The notes under the pieces: generated by a model | Seen by the model: the letters and a program-made list of their open reading frames with translations, nothing else | Database searches by the model: none | Told to the model about the DNA's origin: nothing | Assembly (NCBI RefSeq): GCF_030063135.1 | Contig: NZ_JASISO010000003.1 | Location: 186,001 to 250,000, forward strand | Direction: 5' to 3' | Length of the DNA: 64,000 bases | DNA from: Streptomyces sp. G-G2 | Lineage (GTDB): Bacteria > Actinomycetota > Actinomycetes > Streptomycetales > Streptomycetaceae | Program-made: the position numbers and the translations under genes | Part shown: positions 1-8,712 of the stretch, in pieces | Layout: each line of letters opens with the position of its first letter | How positions within the stretch are numbered: the first letter of the stretch is position 1

Positions 1-1365
1 CAGTAGTGCGGCGTCCTGCGACGCCGTGTCGCGCGCCGTGCCCGGGACGGCCCCGACGGCGAGTCCGGCTCCGGACCCGGCTCCGGACCCGGCTCCGCCG
101 GGTTCCTGCGGCCGGTCGCCCATCCGGTCCCGGATCTGGTCGAGGGTCTCGGAGTCGTAGGCCACCTCCTCCTCGCGCCCGGGGACGTTCTCGTACTCCT
201 CCGAGGTGCGGAAACCGACTGCCTTGTCGATGACCTTCGCGATGATCCAGGTCATGGCGAAGGCGAACGACCCGACAGCTAGCACGCCGACCGCCTGGCG
301 CCAGAGCTGGTCGAAGCCGCCGCCGTAGAAGAGGCCCTTCTTGCCGCTCATCGCCGCGGTCGCGAGGAAGCCGACCGACAGGACGCCGACGATGCCGCCC
401 CAGCCGTGCACGCCGACCACGTCGAGGGTGTCGTCCACGCCGATCCGGTACTTCATGTTGATCGCGAAGCAGCAGACCACTCCGGCGACGAAGCCGATGA
501 TCAGGGCGCCGACCGGCGAGACCTCGCCGCAGGCCGGGGTGATGGAGACCATGCCCGCGACGGCCGCCGAGGCCACGCCGAGCATCTCCACATGTCCCAG
601 CCGCCACTTCTCGATGATCGGCCAGCCGATCATGGCGCCCGCCGCGGCGAGCTGCGTGTTGAAGAACGTGGTGGGAGCGCTGCCCTCGACCTGGAGCGCC
701 GATCCGGCGTTGAAGCCGAACCAGCCGAACCACAGCAGCGCCAGCCCGATCACCACGAGCGGCAGGTTGTGCGGGCGGATCGGTTCGCGCTCGAAGTCCC
801 GGCGCTTGCGCAGCACGATGGCCACCGCCAGGCCCGAGGCACCCGAGCTGAGTTCCACCGGCAGACCGCCCGCGTAGTCCAGCGCGCCCAGGGACCGCGC
901 GATCCATCCGTCGGGCGCGAACACCCAGTGCGCGGTGGGCACGTAGACCAGCAGGGTCCAGACGACGACGAAGACGAGCCAGCCCCTCATGGTGGCCCGG
1001 CCCGCGATCGACCCGCTGATCAGCGCCACCGTGATGATCGCGAACGACATCTGGAAGCAGGCGAAGATCACGGTCGGGATGGAGCCGTGCAGGGTGGTCG
1101 TCCCCACCCCGCGGAAGAACGCGTGGTCGAGGTCCCCGATCAGGCCGCCGCCCGCGTCCGTGCCGAAGGCGAGGGAGTAACCGACCGCGAGCCACAGCAC
1201 GGTCACCAGCGACAGACAGGCGAAGCTCATCTTGAGCATCACCAGCACGTGTGTGGTCTTGACCATCCCGCCGTAGAAGAACGCGAGGCCGGGCGTCATC
1301 AGCAGCACCATCGCGGTGCTCGCCATCATCCAGGCGGTATTGCCCGTGTCGTAGCCAGGGGGCAT
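1..1365 (-). CDS. amt: Ammonium transporter Amt, 3' end beyond the window
   Basis: Inner-membrane ammonium channel of the Amt/Mep/Rh family. About 455 codons are present and no stop is reached at base 1. ATG 1363-1365 has GGAG about 12 nt upstream. The protein shows many hydrophobic segments, the family motif DYAGG near residue 165 and GVHGWGG near 319. The first pore twin-His position is Glu171 (LPVELSSG) instead of the usual His; the second is His320. The C-terminal tail is long, cytosolic and rich in Gly-Ser-Ala repeats (coded around 60-110). The gene lies 41 bp downstream of ureD on the same strand, so it is probably the last gene of the urea operon and would recover ammonium released by urease. 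Confidence 0.93.
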   Translation of the reverse strand, partial: MPPGYDTGNTAWMMASTAMVLLMTPGLAFFYGGMVKTTHVLVMLKMSFACLSLVTVLWLAVGYSLAFGTDAGGGLIGDLDHAFFRGVGTTTLHGSIPTVIFACFQMSFAIITVALISGSIAGRATMRGWLVFVVVWTLLVYVPTAHWVFAPDGWIARSLGALDYAGGLPVELSSGASGLAVAIVLRKRRDFEREPIRPHNLPLVVIGLALLWFGWFGFNAGSALQVEGSAPTTFFNTQLAAAGAMIGWPIIEKWRLGHVEMLGVASAAVAGMVSITPACGEVSPVGALIIGFVAGVVCCFAINMKYRIGVDDTLDVVGVHGWGGIVGVLSVGFLATAAMSGKKGLFYGGGFDQLWRQAVGVLAVGSFAFAMTWIIAKVIDKAVGFRTSEEYENVPGREEEVAYDSETLDQIRDRMGDRPQEPGGAGSGAGSGAGLAVGAVPGTARDTASQDAALL

Positions 1366-1406
1366 GGGGGAGCGGACTCCTTCGGGTCGGGTCGGGTCCG
1401 GCCGGG

Positions 1407-2432
1407 TCAGGTCTTGCGCAGGGCGGGCGCGGGAGCGCCGGTGAGCCGCAGGCGTACGGAGTTCCAGACCCCGGCGAGCGCCCGGGTGACCGGCTCGCTC
1501 CGCTCGCCCAGGATCCGCACCCAGGCCCCGCACTCCCGGGGCAGCACGCTGACCCCGTACAGCAGCCCGCTGTCCGCCAGGGCCGCGTGCAGCAGGTCCG
1601 CGACCTCGCGGGCCGGGGCCAGCGGGGTCAGGACGAAGAAGCAGGCCATCACCGCGTGCCCGCCCAGCACGGCCGGTCCGCTCACCCCCGCCCCGCCGGG
1701 CTCCAGTCGTACGGTGTCCAGCGCCACCAGGTCGCCGCCGGGCCGCCGCACCTCGAAATCCGAGGCGAAGACGGCGTACGCGTGCCGCTCGCCGCGGGCG
1801 AGCCGCCCGGCCAGTACGGTCTCGCTCGCCAGGACGGTGGCCGAGGGGTCGGCGGTGATCACGGTGCGCTGGTAGAACCGCGAGTCGACGTACGGGATCA
1901 CCGGATCCGGCAGGTACTCGACGTACGCCTCGGCCCCGGCGCTCAGGAAGGTCTGCTGGACGGCGTAGTCGTATTCCATCCGGTAGATCTTCGTGGCGGC
2001 CTGCGTGGTGACGTGGGCCGCGGTGCCGGGCCCGAAGTCGAGGTCCAGGCGCAGCCGGTCGGCCTGGATCACACCGCCGCCGGTCGACATCAGGAAGGTG
2101 ACCGGCAGGTCCGGGCGGTGCGGGTCGAAGTACAGCGGGCGCATGATCTGGAGCGGGGACTTCTGGTAGTGCCGCACCAGTTCGGTCCGGCCGCCGCGCC
2201 GCTCGAACCCGAGCTCCAGCAGGCCCACCTTGCCGGGGCGGCCGACCCCGAGCGTGTCCGGGACCGCGGAGTGGCGGCGCACCTCCGGGGGCACGCGGGG
2301 CGGCTCGTAGTGCGCGGGTTCCAGCCGCCCCGGCACCCAGGCGGCCGGGGCCCGGTGCGCCGGGGACGCCGGAGGAGCCGGGGACGCCTGGGACGTCGGC
2401 ACGGCCGGGGGCGGGTCGGCCACCAGGCTCAC
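1407..2432 (-). CDS. ureD: Urease accessory protein UreD
   Basis: Cytosolic scaffold that with UreF and UreG loads nickel into apo-urease. The 341-aa product has an Ala/Pro-rich, probably disordered N-terminus (about 1-55), then the UreD/UreH core with STGGGVIQADRL near residue 116 and TQAATKIYRMEYDYA near 142, which are family hallmarks. The start overlaps the ureG stop by 4 bp (2429-2432), implying translational coupling. Its position after ureF and ureG matches typical actinobacterial urease operons. Confidence 0.95.
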   Translation of the reverse strand: MSLVADPPPAVPTSQASPAPPASPAHRAPAAWVPGRLEPAHYEPPRVPPEVRRHSAVPDTLGVGRPGKVGLLELGFERRGGRTELVRHYQKSPLQIMRPLYFDPHRPDLPVTFLMSTGGGVIQADRLRLDLDFGPGTAAHVTTQAATKIYRMEYDYAVQQTFLSAGAEAYVEYLPDPVIPYVDSRFYQRTVITADPSATVLASETVLAGRLARGERHAYAVFASDFEVRRPGGDLVALDTVRLEPGGAGVSGPAVLGGHAVMACFFVLTPLAPAREVADLLHAALADSGLLYGVSVLPRECGAWVRILGERSEPVTRALAGVWNSVRLRLTGAPAPALRKT

Positions 2433-3052
2433 GCGGGCACCCGGCGGAAGGACTCGACGAAGGTCGCGATCTCCTCCAGGCCCTGTCCGGTCAGGCAGTT
2501 GGTGAGCACCACCGGGCGGCCCTGGCGCACGTGATGGGCGTCGCGCTCCATCACGCCCAGGTCGGCGCGCACGTACTGGGCGATGTCGATCTTGTTGATG
2601 ACCAGCAGGTCGGACTCGGTGATGCCCGGCCCGCGTTTGCGGGGCATCTTCTCGCCCTCGGCCGTGTCCAGCACGAACAGGAAGAGGTCCACCAGCACCG
2701 GGCTGAAGGTCAGCGTCAGGTTGTCCCCGCCCGACTCGTACAGCAGCGTGTCCACATCGGGGAACCGCTCCAGCATCTCGGCGCCCGCCGCCAGGTTCAT
2801 CGTCGGGTCGTCGCGCACGGCGGTGTGCGGGCAGGCGCCGGTCTCCACGCCGACCACCCGCTCGGGATCCAGTACTCCTGCCAGGGTGCGGCGGACCTGC
2901 TGGGCGTCCTCCTGCGTGTAGATGTCGTTGGTGATCACCGCGGGGCGGCGGCCGCGCGCGATGAGCACCGGTACCAGCGCCTCGATCAGCGCGGTCTTGC
3001 CGGAGCCGACGGGACCGCCGACACCGACCCGCAGGACGTGGTCGTCTCTCAT
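2429..3052 (-). CDS. ureG: Urease accessory GTPase UreG
   Basis: SIMIBI-class GTPase that powers nickel delivery to urease. The 207-aa product has the P-loop GGPVGSGKT at residues 12-20, the nickel-binding Cys74-Pro75-His76 motif, the switch motif ESGGDNL near 106, and the guanine-specificity NKID near 152. No His-rich N-terminal tail is seen, unlike many plant UreGs. It lies between ureF (46-bp gap) and ureD (4-bp overlap). Confidence 0.97.
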   Translation of the reverse strand: MRDDHVLRVGVGGPVGSGKTALIEALVPVLIARGRRPAVITNDIYTQEDAQQVRRTLAGVLDPERVVGVETGACPHTAVRDDPTMNLAAGAEMLERFPDVDTLLYESGGDNLTLTFSPVLVDLFLFVLDTAEGEKMPRKRGPGITESDLLVINKIDIAQYVRADLGVMERDAHHVRQGRPVVLTNCLTGQGLEEIATFVESFRRVPA

Positions 3053-3098
3053 GGCCTCATTGCCTTTCCGCAGGAAGAGGGGGAACGGGGATCAGGAA

Positions 3099-3881
3099 TC
3101 AGGTGGCGAACAGGCGCGCCTCGGCCCGCTCGTGCCGGGCCGACATCACATCGGCCAGCGGCACGCATCCGCCGAGGTCGGCGAGTTCGCGCCGCAGGGC
3201 CGACTCCGCCACCTCCTCGATGACGGGAGCGACGGCGCGGAGCACGACCTGGGCCCGGCGGTGATCGGTGAGCCGCAGCCGCAGCGCGGCCCCGGTGAAA
3301 CTCGCCGAGAACGCGAACAGGTCACTGACCACGGCGGCCCGGACCGGGACCGAGGCCGCCGCGTACGCGACTCCGGCGGCCACCGCCTGCGTCCCCGGCG
3401 CGTGTTTGGCGGCGACCAGCTCCGCGTACCGCTCCAGCGCCTCGCCCCCGGGGGTCTCCCCGGCCGGATTCCGGGGGAGGCACTCGCGGGCGATGTCCAG
3501 CAGCTGGTGCCCGGTGCGGGTGGCCGCGCGGCGCAGCCCCTCGTTGAGCTTCGCGGCGTACAGCCTGCCGTCGGTCTCGGCGAGCCCCGCCCAGTCACCG
3601 GCCGACGCGGCCCGGTGGGCCAGGGCCAGCGCGGTGGCGTCGGAGGGCCCCACCGAGTGCCGGAGCAGGTCGGCCAGTAGCTCCGGGACGCCCTCGGCGG
3701 TGACCGCCCTGGCCTGGGCGTAGCCCTCCAGGCCGTGCGAGAGCGTGTAGAAGCCGCTGGGGAAGGACGAGTCGGTCAGCTGGAGACTGACCAGCAGGGC
3801 GGCGGCCCCGATGCCGTGGTCGTGACCGCCGCCCTCGTGGTCGCCCCCGCGGTCGCCGCCGGTCGTCGAGGCAGGGCTCAT
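3099..3881 (-). CDS. ureF: Urease accessory protein UreF
   Basis: Helical activation-complex protein that bridges UreD and UreG. The 260-aa product has an N-terminal stretch [12 protein letters not shown] before the UreF core, which begins [20 protein letters not shown] near residue 33 (classic UreF signature). The start overlaps the ureC stop by 4 bp (3878-3881). The short N-terminal His cluster could bind metal but lies outside the conserved core; that is inference. Confidence 0.94.
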   Translation of the reverse strand: MSPASTTGGDRGGDHEGGGHDHGIGAAALLVSLQLTDSSFPSGFYTLSHGLEGYAQARAVTAEGVPELLADLLRHSVGPSDATALALAHRAASAGDWAGLAETDGRLYAAKLNEGLRRAATRTGHQLLDIARECLPRNPAGETPGGEALERYAELVAAKHAPGTQAVAAGVAYAAASVPVRAAVVSDLFAFSASFTGAALRLRLTDHRRAQVVLRAVAPVIEEVAESALRRELADLGGCVPLADVMSARHERAEARLFAT

Positions 3882-5602
3882 ACCAGGTAGAACAGGTGGT
3901 TCAGGGGCAGTTCACGGGCCGGTTCGATGGTGGCCGGGACCCCGTCCAGACTGACCTTGTACGTCTCCGGGTCGACCGTGATCACGGGCATCGCGTCGTT
4001 GTGCAACATGTGCTGCTTGCCCACCGTGCGGCAGTGCCGCACCGGCAGCACCATGCTGTCCAGCCCCAGCCGCTCCGGCACCCCGAGCGCGATCGCGGCC
4101 TGTGACATGAAGGAGACCCGGGTGGCCTGCCGCGCCTTGCCGTACGCCCCGTACATCGGGCGGTAGTAGACCGGCTGCGGGGTCGGCAGCGAGGCGTTGG
4201 GGTCGCCCATCAGCGCCCAGTTGATCAGGCCGCCCTTGATGACCATCTTCGGCTTCGCGGCGAAGGAGTGGATCGGCCACAGCACGATGTCGGCGAGCTT
4301 GCCGCTCTCCAGCGAACCGATGTGGTCGGCCGTGCCGGTGGCGAGGGCCGGGTTGATGGTCATCTTGGCGAGGTAGCGCTTGACCCGGAAGTTGTCGTTG
4401 CGCTCGGTGTCCCCGGCGAGCTTGCCGCGCTGGTCCTTGCAGTGGTGCGCGGTCTGGAACGCGCGGGTCCAGGACTCGCCGATCCGGCCCATGGCCTGCG
4501 AGTCCGAGGAGAAGATCGAGATGACCCCCTCGTCGTGCAGCACGGTCTCGGCCGCGATCGTCTCGGCCCGCACGCGCGAGTCGGCGAAGGAGACGTCCTC
4601 GGGGATGTCGTGCGAGAGGTGGTGGCAGACCATCACCATGTCGAGCAGCTCGTCCACCGAGTTGACGGTGTACGGCAGCGTCGGGTTGGTGGAGGAGGGC
4701 AGTACGTTGGGCTCGCCCGCGATCCGCATGATGTCCGGGGCGTGGCCGCCGCCCGCGCCCTCGGTGTGGAAGGTGTGGATGGTGCGCCCGTCGATGGCGG
4801 AGCGGGTGTCCTCGAAGAAGCCGGACTCGTTCAGGGTGTCCGTGTGCACCGCGACCTGGACGTCGTACTCGTCGGCGACGTCGAGGGCCTTGCTCAGGGC
4901 GGCCGGGGTCGTGCCCCAGTCCTCGTGCACCTTCAGACCGCAGACCCCCGCCTCGACCTGCTCGACGAGGGCCTCGGGCAGGGAGCCGTTGCCCTTGCCC
5001 AGCAGTCCGACGTTGACCGGGAGGTCCTCGACGGCCTGGTACATCCGGCCGATGTTCCAGGGGCCGGGGGTGCAGGTGGTGCCGTTGGTGCCGTCGGAGG
5101 GGCCGGTGCCGCCGCCGATCATCGTGGTGATGCCGTTGGAGAGGCCGTGCTCGGCCTGTTGCGGCGCGATGAAGTGGATGTGGGTGTCGATCCCGCCCGC
5201 CGTGGCGATCAGGTGCTCGCCCGAGATCACCTCGGTGCCCGGGCCGATCACCAGCTTGGGGTGCACCCCGGACTGGGTGTGCGGATTGCCCGCCTTGCCC
5301 AGGCCCGCGATCAGGCCGTCCTTGACGCCGAGGTCGCCCTTGACCACACCGAGCACCGGGTCCATCACCACCACGTTGGTGATGACCAGGTCCAGGGCGC
5401 CCTGCTGGTTGGTGGCCTGCGGGTCCTGGGCCATCCCGTCACGGATCCCCTTGCCGCCGCCGTAGACGGCCTCGTCCCCGTAGTGCCCCTCGTTGTGGTC
5501 CTTCTCGACCTCGACGACCAGGTTGGTGTCCGCCAGGTGGAAGCGGTCCCCTACGGTCGGCCCGAACAGGTCGGCGTACTGCTTGCGACTCAGGACGGCC
5601 AT
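3878..5602 (-). CDS. ureC: Urease alpha subunit UreC (catalytic)
   Basis: Nickel-dependent hydrolysis of urea to ammonia and carbamate. The 574-aa length is normal for UreC. Active-site elements are intact: DTHIHF metal-binding His pair, GLKVHEDWG with the carbamylated Lys, [15 protein letters not shown], the mobile-flap Cys-His in MVCHHLSHD, and the Asp in SSDSQAMGR. The start ATG 5600-5602 shares one base with the ureB stop. This is a separate alpha subunit, not a fused ureAB/C form. Confidence 0.98.
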   Translation of the reverse strand: MAVLSRKQYADLFGPTVGDRFHLADTNLVVEVEKDHNEGHYGDEAVYGGGKGIRDGMAQDPQATNQQGALDLVITNVVVMDPVLGVVKGDLGVKDGLIAGLGKAGNPHTQSGVHPKLVIGPGTEVISGEHLIATAGGIDTHIHFIAPQQAEHGLSNGITTMIGGGTGPSDGTNGTTCTPGPWNIGRMYQAVEDLPVNVGLLGKGNGSLPEALVEQVEAGVCGLKVHEDWGTTPAALSKALDVADEYDVQVAVHTDTLNESGFFEDTRSAIDGRTIHTFHTEGAGGGHAPDIMRIAGEPNVLPSSTNPTLPYTVNSVDELLDMVMVCHHLSHDIPEDVSFADSRVRAETIAAETVLHDEGVISIFSSDSQAMGRIGESWTRAFQTAHHCKDQRGKLAGDTERNDNFRVKRYLAKMTINPALATGTADHIGSLESGKLADIVLWPIHSFAAKPKMVIKGGLINWALMGDPNASLPTPQPVYYRPMYGAYGKARQATRVSFMSQAAIALGVPERLGLDSMVLPVRHCRTVGKQHMLHNDAMPVITVDPETYKVSLDGVPATIEPARELPLNHLFYLV

Positions 5603-6108
5603 CAGTTCTCGCCCTTCTTGTGGCTCTTGTGCTTCTTCTTGTGACCGTCGCCGTCGCCGTCGCTGCTGCTGCTGCCGCTGTCGCCACCGGGGGCGGCAGC
5701 GGGGGCGGGGGCCTCGGGCCGCTCGGGTTCCTCGATCCGGGCGCCCAGGAAGCCGAGTTCCACCGCCCGGCGCAGCGCGCGGTTGCGGGTGTCGGTGGAA
5801 CCGAGACCGCCGTCGACGAGGGAGCTGAAGCCGATCAGGCGGCCGTGCCCGCTGTAGGCGGTCAGTTCCACCTCGCGGGTGTCGCCCGGCTCGAAGCGCA
5901 CAGCGGTGCCCGCGGGCAGGTCCAGGTGCATGCCGTAGGCGGCGTTGCGGTCGAAGTCGAGGGCCCGGTTGGCCTCGAAGAAGTGGTAGTGCGAACCGAC
6001 CTGGACGGCCCGGTCACCGGTGTTGGACACGGTGACCGTGGCTTTGCGGCGGCCTGCGTTGATCTCCACGGTGCCTTCGCCGTAGAGGTAGGTGGCGCCA
6101 CCGGACAT
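5602..6108 (-). CDS. ureB: Urease beta subunit UreB with Lys/His-rich C-terminal extension
   Basis: Structural beta subunit of urease, 168 aa from ATG 6106-6108. Residues 1-105 form a normal UreB ([43 protein letters not shown]). The remaining 55-60 residues are an unusual tail: an acidic/Ala-Pro segment, a Ser/Asp-Gly run, then [11 protein letters not shown] at the C-terminus. Actinobacterial UreB is usually just over 100 aa, so the tail is an addition. It could bind metal or interact with the His-rich protein encoded immediately upstream; this is inference. The stop overlaps the ureC start by one base. Confidence 0.93.
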   Translation of the reverse strand: MSGGATYLYGEGTVEINAGRRKATVTVSNTGDRAVQVGSHYHFFEANRALDFDRNAAYGMHLDLPAGTAVRFEPGDTREVELTAYSGHGRLIGFSSLVDGGLGSTDTRNRALRRAVELGFLGARIEEPERPEAPAPAAAPGGDSGSSSSDGDGDGHKKKHKSHKKGEN

Positions 6109-6127
6109 GGTGGTACGTCCCTTCAGT

Positions 6128-7057
6128 TCAGTGGGGGGAGTGGTCGTGGCCGTGGGGGTGGGAGTGGCCGTCGCCCGGGCCGTGCGTGTGCGCGTAGCCG
6201 TGCCCGTGCTCGGCGTCCAGCCCGGCGCCGATGCCGTCGTCACCACGGGTCAGCCGGTGCAGCGCCTGCGCGACCCGGGACCGCAGCACCTCGTCGACCG
6301 CCGCCCCGGTCAGCAGCGGCCCGGTGTCCAGGACGCCTTCCGGTACGCCGTCCAGCGGGCCGAACGCAGCCCGGACCAGGCCGACATGGCGGGCCCCGAG
6401 CCGCAGGCACCGCTCGACGCCCTCGGCGACGTCCGGGTCGCCCCCGTCGAAGGCCACCTCGACCCAGCGGTGCCGCCCGTACTGGCGCACCAGCCGGGCC
6501 ACCCGGAAGAGGTCCGCGTCCTCGAAGGGCCTCGAGGCGGGCGCCGTGACGAGCACCGCCGAGGTCTCCGGCGCCGACCGCACCGCCTTGAGGGCGGCCG
6601 TACGCAGCCACGCGGTGAGGTGGTCGGCGGTGGCGAAGGGCGGCGCCAGGACCAGCCGGCCGCCGCCCGCGCTCCCCGGACCGCCGTGCCCGCCGTGGCC
6701 CCCGTGCCCGCCGCTCCCGGCGCCCTCGCCGCGGCCGAGCCAGCGCAGCGCGCGGGCGCAGTCGGCGATCAGCTTCGGGTCGCGCCCCAGGGTCATGGGG
6801 ACGACGCACACCGGGTCCGGGGACCCGTCCAGCGCCGCGCCGACCGCCTCGGCCAGCGGCCGCCCGGTGCTCACCCCGCCGACGGCGGCCCCGCCCTCGT
6901 GGCCCGCGGCCAGGACGACCGTGACGGGGGGCTCCGCACCGGACCGGCCCGCGCGCGGGGTGCGTCCGGCGTGCTTGGCGTTCCCGGCGTGCTCGGCCTG
7001 CTCGGCGTGTCCGGCGTGTCGGGTGTGCCCGGTCTGCTCGGGTGCGACCGCGGCCAC
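6128..7057 (-). CDS. CbiX/sirohydrochlorin-chelatase-like His-rich protein inside the urease operon
   Basis: 309 aa from GTG 7055-7057, two bases after the ureA stop and 19 bp before ureB. It has the two-domain CbiX-long architecture. The N-terminal half contains [10 protein letters not shown] (the chelatase GHGS-type motif with its His) and [17 protein letters not shown]. The C-terminal half contains [18 protein letters not shown] and [15 protein letters not shown], close to the CbiX second repeat. The second catalytic His of active chelatases is not obvious in the PMTLGRDP segment. Three His-rich tracts flank the folds: an N-terminal His-Ala tract, a central [11 protein letters not shown], and a C-terminal tail with ten His in about 25 residues. 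No ureE is present, so a nickel-storage or metallochaperone role is a reasonable hypothesis; cobalamin chelation is less likely here. Confidence 0.82.
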   Translation of the reverse strand: MAAVAPEQTGHTRHAGHAEQAEHAGNAKHAGRTPRAGRSGAEPPVTVVLAAGHEGGAAVGGVSTGRPLAEAVGAALDGSPDPVCVVPMTLGRDPKLIADCARALRWLGRGEGAGSGGHGGHGGHGGPGSAGGGRLVLAPPFATADHLTAWLRTAALKAVRSAPETSAVLVTAPASRPFEDADLFRVARLVRQYGRHRWVEVAFDGGDPDVAEGVERCLRLGARHVGLVRAAFGPLDGVPEGVLDTGPLLTGAAVDEVLRSRVAQALHRLTRGDDGIGAGLDAEHGHGYAHTHGPGDGHSHPHGHDHSPH

Positions 7058-7059
7058 GC

Positions 7060-7365
7060 TCAGGCCCCGACGGGGTCGTGGCAGGAGACCAGCTTGGTGC
7101 CGTCCACGAAGGCGGCCTCGACCTGGAGCAGCGGGAGCATCTCCCGCACCCCGGGCAGGACGTCGCCCGCGGCGATGATCTGCTTGCCGAGTTCCATGCA
7201 CTCCGCGACGGTCCTGCCGTCCCGGGCGCTTTCGAGGATGGCCTCACTGATCAGGGCGCAGGCCTCGCTGTAGTTGAGCTTGACGCCCCGGTCGCGCCGC
7301 TTGCGGGCCAGATCGGCCACGACGTAGATCCAGAGCTTGTCCATCTCACGGGGGGCGAGATTCAT
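7060..7365 (-). CDS. ureA: Urease gamma subunit UreA
   Basis: Smallest structural urease subunit, 101 aa, normal length. It begins NLAPREMDKLWIYVVADLAR and contains LNYSEACALISEAILE and LLQVEAAFVDGTKLV, all typical of UreA. The start ATG 7363-7365 lies 79 bp after the urea transporter stop. The stop is two bases before the GTG of the CbiX-like gene. Confidence 0.97.
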   Translation of the reverse strand: MNLAPREMDKLWIYVVADLARKRRDRGVKLNYSEACALISEAILESARDGRTVAECMELGKQIIAAGDVLPGVREMLPLLQVEAAFVDGTKLVSCHDPVGA

Positions 7366-7444
7366 CGGTCACTCACTTTCGAGCGGGTTGGGGATCCGGG
7401 GGCCGGGGCGTGCCGGTCCCATCGGCGGCCGTTCCAGGGGGAGT

Positions 7445-8410
7445 TCAGGTACGCCGCAGCCGGGGAATGGCCGGTACCGCGGCGACGAACACCAGCGAGG
7501 TCAGGACGAACGGCCAGGTGAAGGTGTGGCCGCCGAAGGGAGCGAAGAACGCGGTCATGGCGGCCGTCAGGCCGGTCGCGGCGGCGGCGCCGAGCACGGC
7601 GTACGCGAAACTCCAGGTACCGCTGACGAGGAACACCCCGCACAGGGCCATCGCGACGAGCACGCTGTTGTAGCCCATCAGGCCCTCCGCGATGCCCTCG
7701 GTGGGCGAACCCATGCCCCAGGCCACGAAGATGGCCACCGCGCTGCCCACGCAGGCCATCGCTCCCGCGAGCCTGCTCGCGAGGGTGATCCCGGCGAGGA
7801 AGATCAGGCCGACGTACCACTGCGGCATGAAGAAGATCTGGCCGAAGTCGGCGAAGAACCCGTGCCAGAGCTGTTCCCAGGTCAGCGAGGTGGCGCCGGA
7901 GGCGGCCTCGGGCAGCCCCGCGAGGGCCGGCCCCTGGTGCCACACCCGGGAGAAGCTGGGCGCGGCGACCGTCATGACGCTCGCCATGATGCAGAACGGC
8001 ATCGTGAAGGTGGGGATGTTCCAGGTGCCGAGGACGGTGGCCAGCGCCGAGGTGACGACGACGACGGTGACGCTGGCGCCGATCGCCAGCAGGACGGTCG
8101 ACAGGTGTCCGGCGCCCAGGAACACGGCGAACGCGAGGGAGACCAAGGTGCCGTTGAAGCCGCGCAGTCCGGCGGAGACCAGGGACCGGTCGAGGGCGAA
8201 GGCGTAGGCGGTGGCCGTACCGACCACGCTGCCGAGGAGCCCGTAGAGCGCGAATTGCCAGCCCGCCGCGGCCAGTGCGGCGAGGAAGACGATGCCGGTG
8301 ATCGCATTGGGCATGAAATCCACTTGGGCGACACCTCGTAATACTTCCTGAATAAAGCTCGCGGGCTGCGCGGGAGCTTGTCTCCGGGAATCGGTGAGGG
8401 AACCGTTCAT
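7445..8410 (-). CDS. Urea transporter (UT/Yut family)
   Basis: 321-aa integral membrane protein of the urea channel family. The internal duplication typical of UT proteins is visible as GLRGFNGTLVSLAF near residue 82 and MGYNSVLVAMAL near residue 245, with about ten hydrophobic segments. It is the first gene of the minus-strand unit leading into ureA. It would bring urea to the enzyme at low external concentration. ATG 8408-8410 is taken as the start. Confidence 0.93.
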   Translation of the reverse strand: MNGSLTDSRRQAPAQPASFIQEVLRGVAQVDFMPNAITGIVFLAALAAAGWQFALYGLLGSVVGTATAYAFALDRSLVSAGLRGFNGTLVSLAFAVFLGAGHLSTVLLAIGASVTVVVVTSALATVLGTWNIPTFTMPFCIMASVMTVAAPSFSRVWHQGPALAGLPEAASGATSLTWEQLWHGFFADFGQIFFMPQWYVGLIFLAGITLASRLAGAMACVGSAVAIFVAWGMGSPTEGIAEGLMGYNSVLVAMALCGVFLVSGTWSFAYAVLGAAAATGLTAAMTAFFAPFGGHTFTWPFVLTSLVFVAAVPAIPRLRRT

Positions 8411-8712
8411 GCGCCGACAGTAGCCGCGAATCGGGGCAATTCGATTGAGCGCGCAACGGTGTTCCGTGGCGGATCGTGGTGGATTTTCGCGCCTGCCCGT
8501 CAGGCTCGGCCGCGTACATAGGATTTCCGCTCAATCATGCGAAGGGCCGCGGGTTGTGGTCCGTTGGGCCTTCGTGCCCGAATCGAGCCCAGACCTTGAT
8601 ATTCCGCCTGCCGTTGTCGCTTCGAGACGCATTCGCAACGCCCCCGACTCGTCCAGGAGGCCTGCCGGGACGTCACATTCAGCAGTACCGGCTGCTACGT
8701 GAGGAGATCGGC
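8411..8712 (+). promoter_or_regulatory. Divergent intergenic region between urea operon and VWA lipoprotein
   Basis: 302 bp with no credible gene. It must hold the promoter of the urea/urease unit (leftward) and that of the lipoprotein (rightward). The GAGGAG just before 8713 is the lipoprotein ribosome-binding site. It is AT-richer than its neighbours around 8425-8480 and 8590-8605. No confident GlnR or nickel-regulator box could be assigned by eye. Confidence 0.5.

Noticed and set aside
5602..6246. Longer UreB start at 6246
   Set aside because: The extra 46 residues are Thr/Ala/Pro low-complexity, overlap the CbiX-like gene end and precede the conserved UreB start [12 protein letters not shown].
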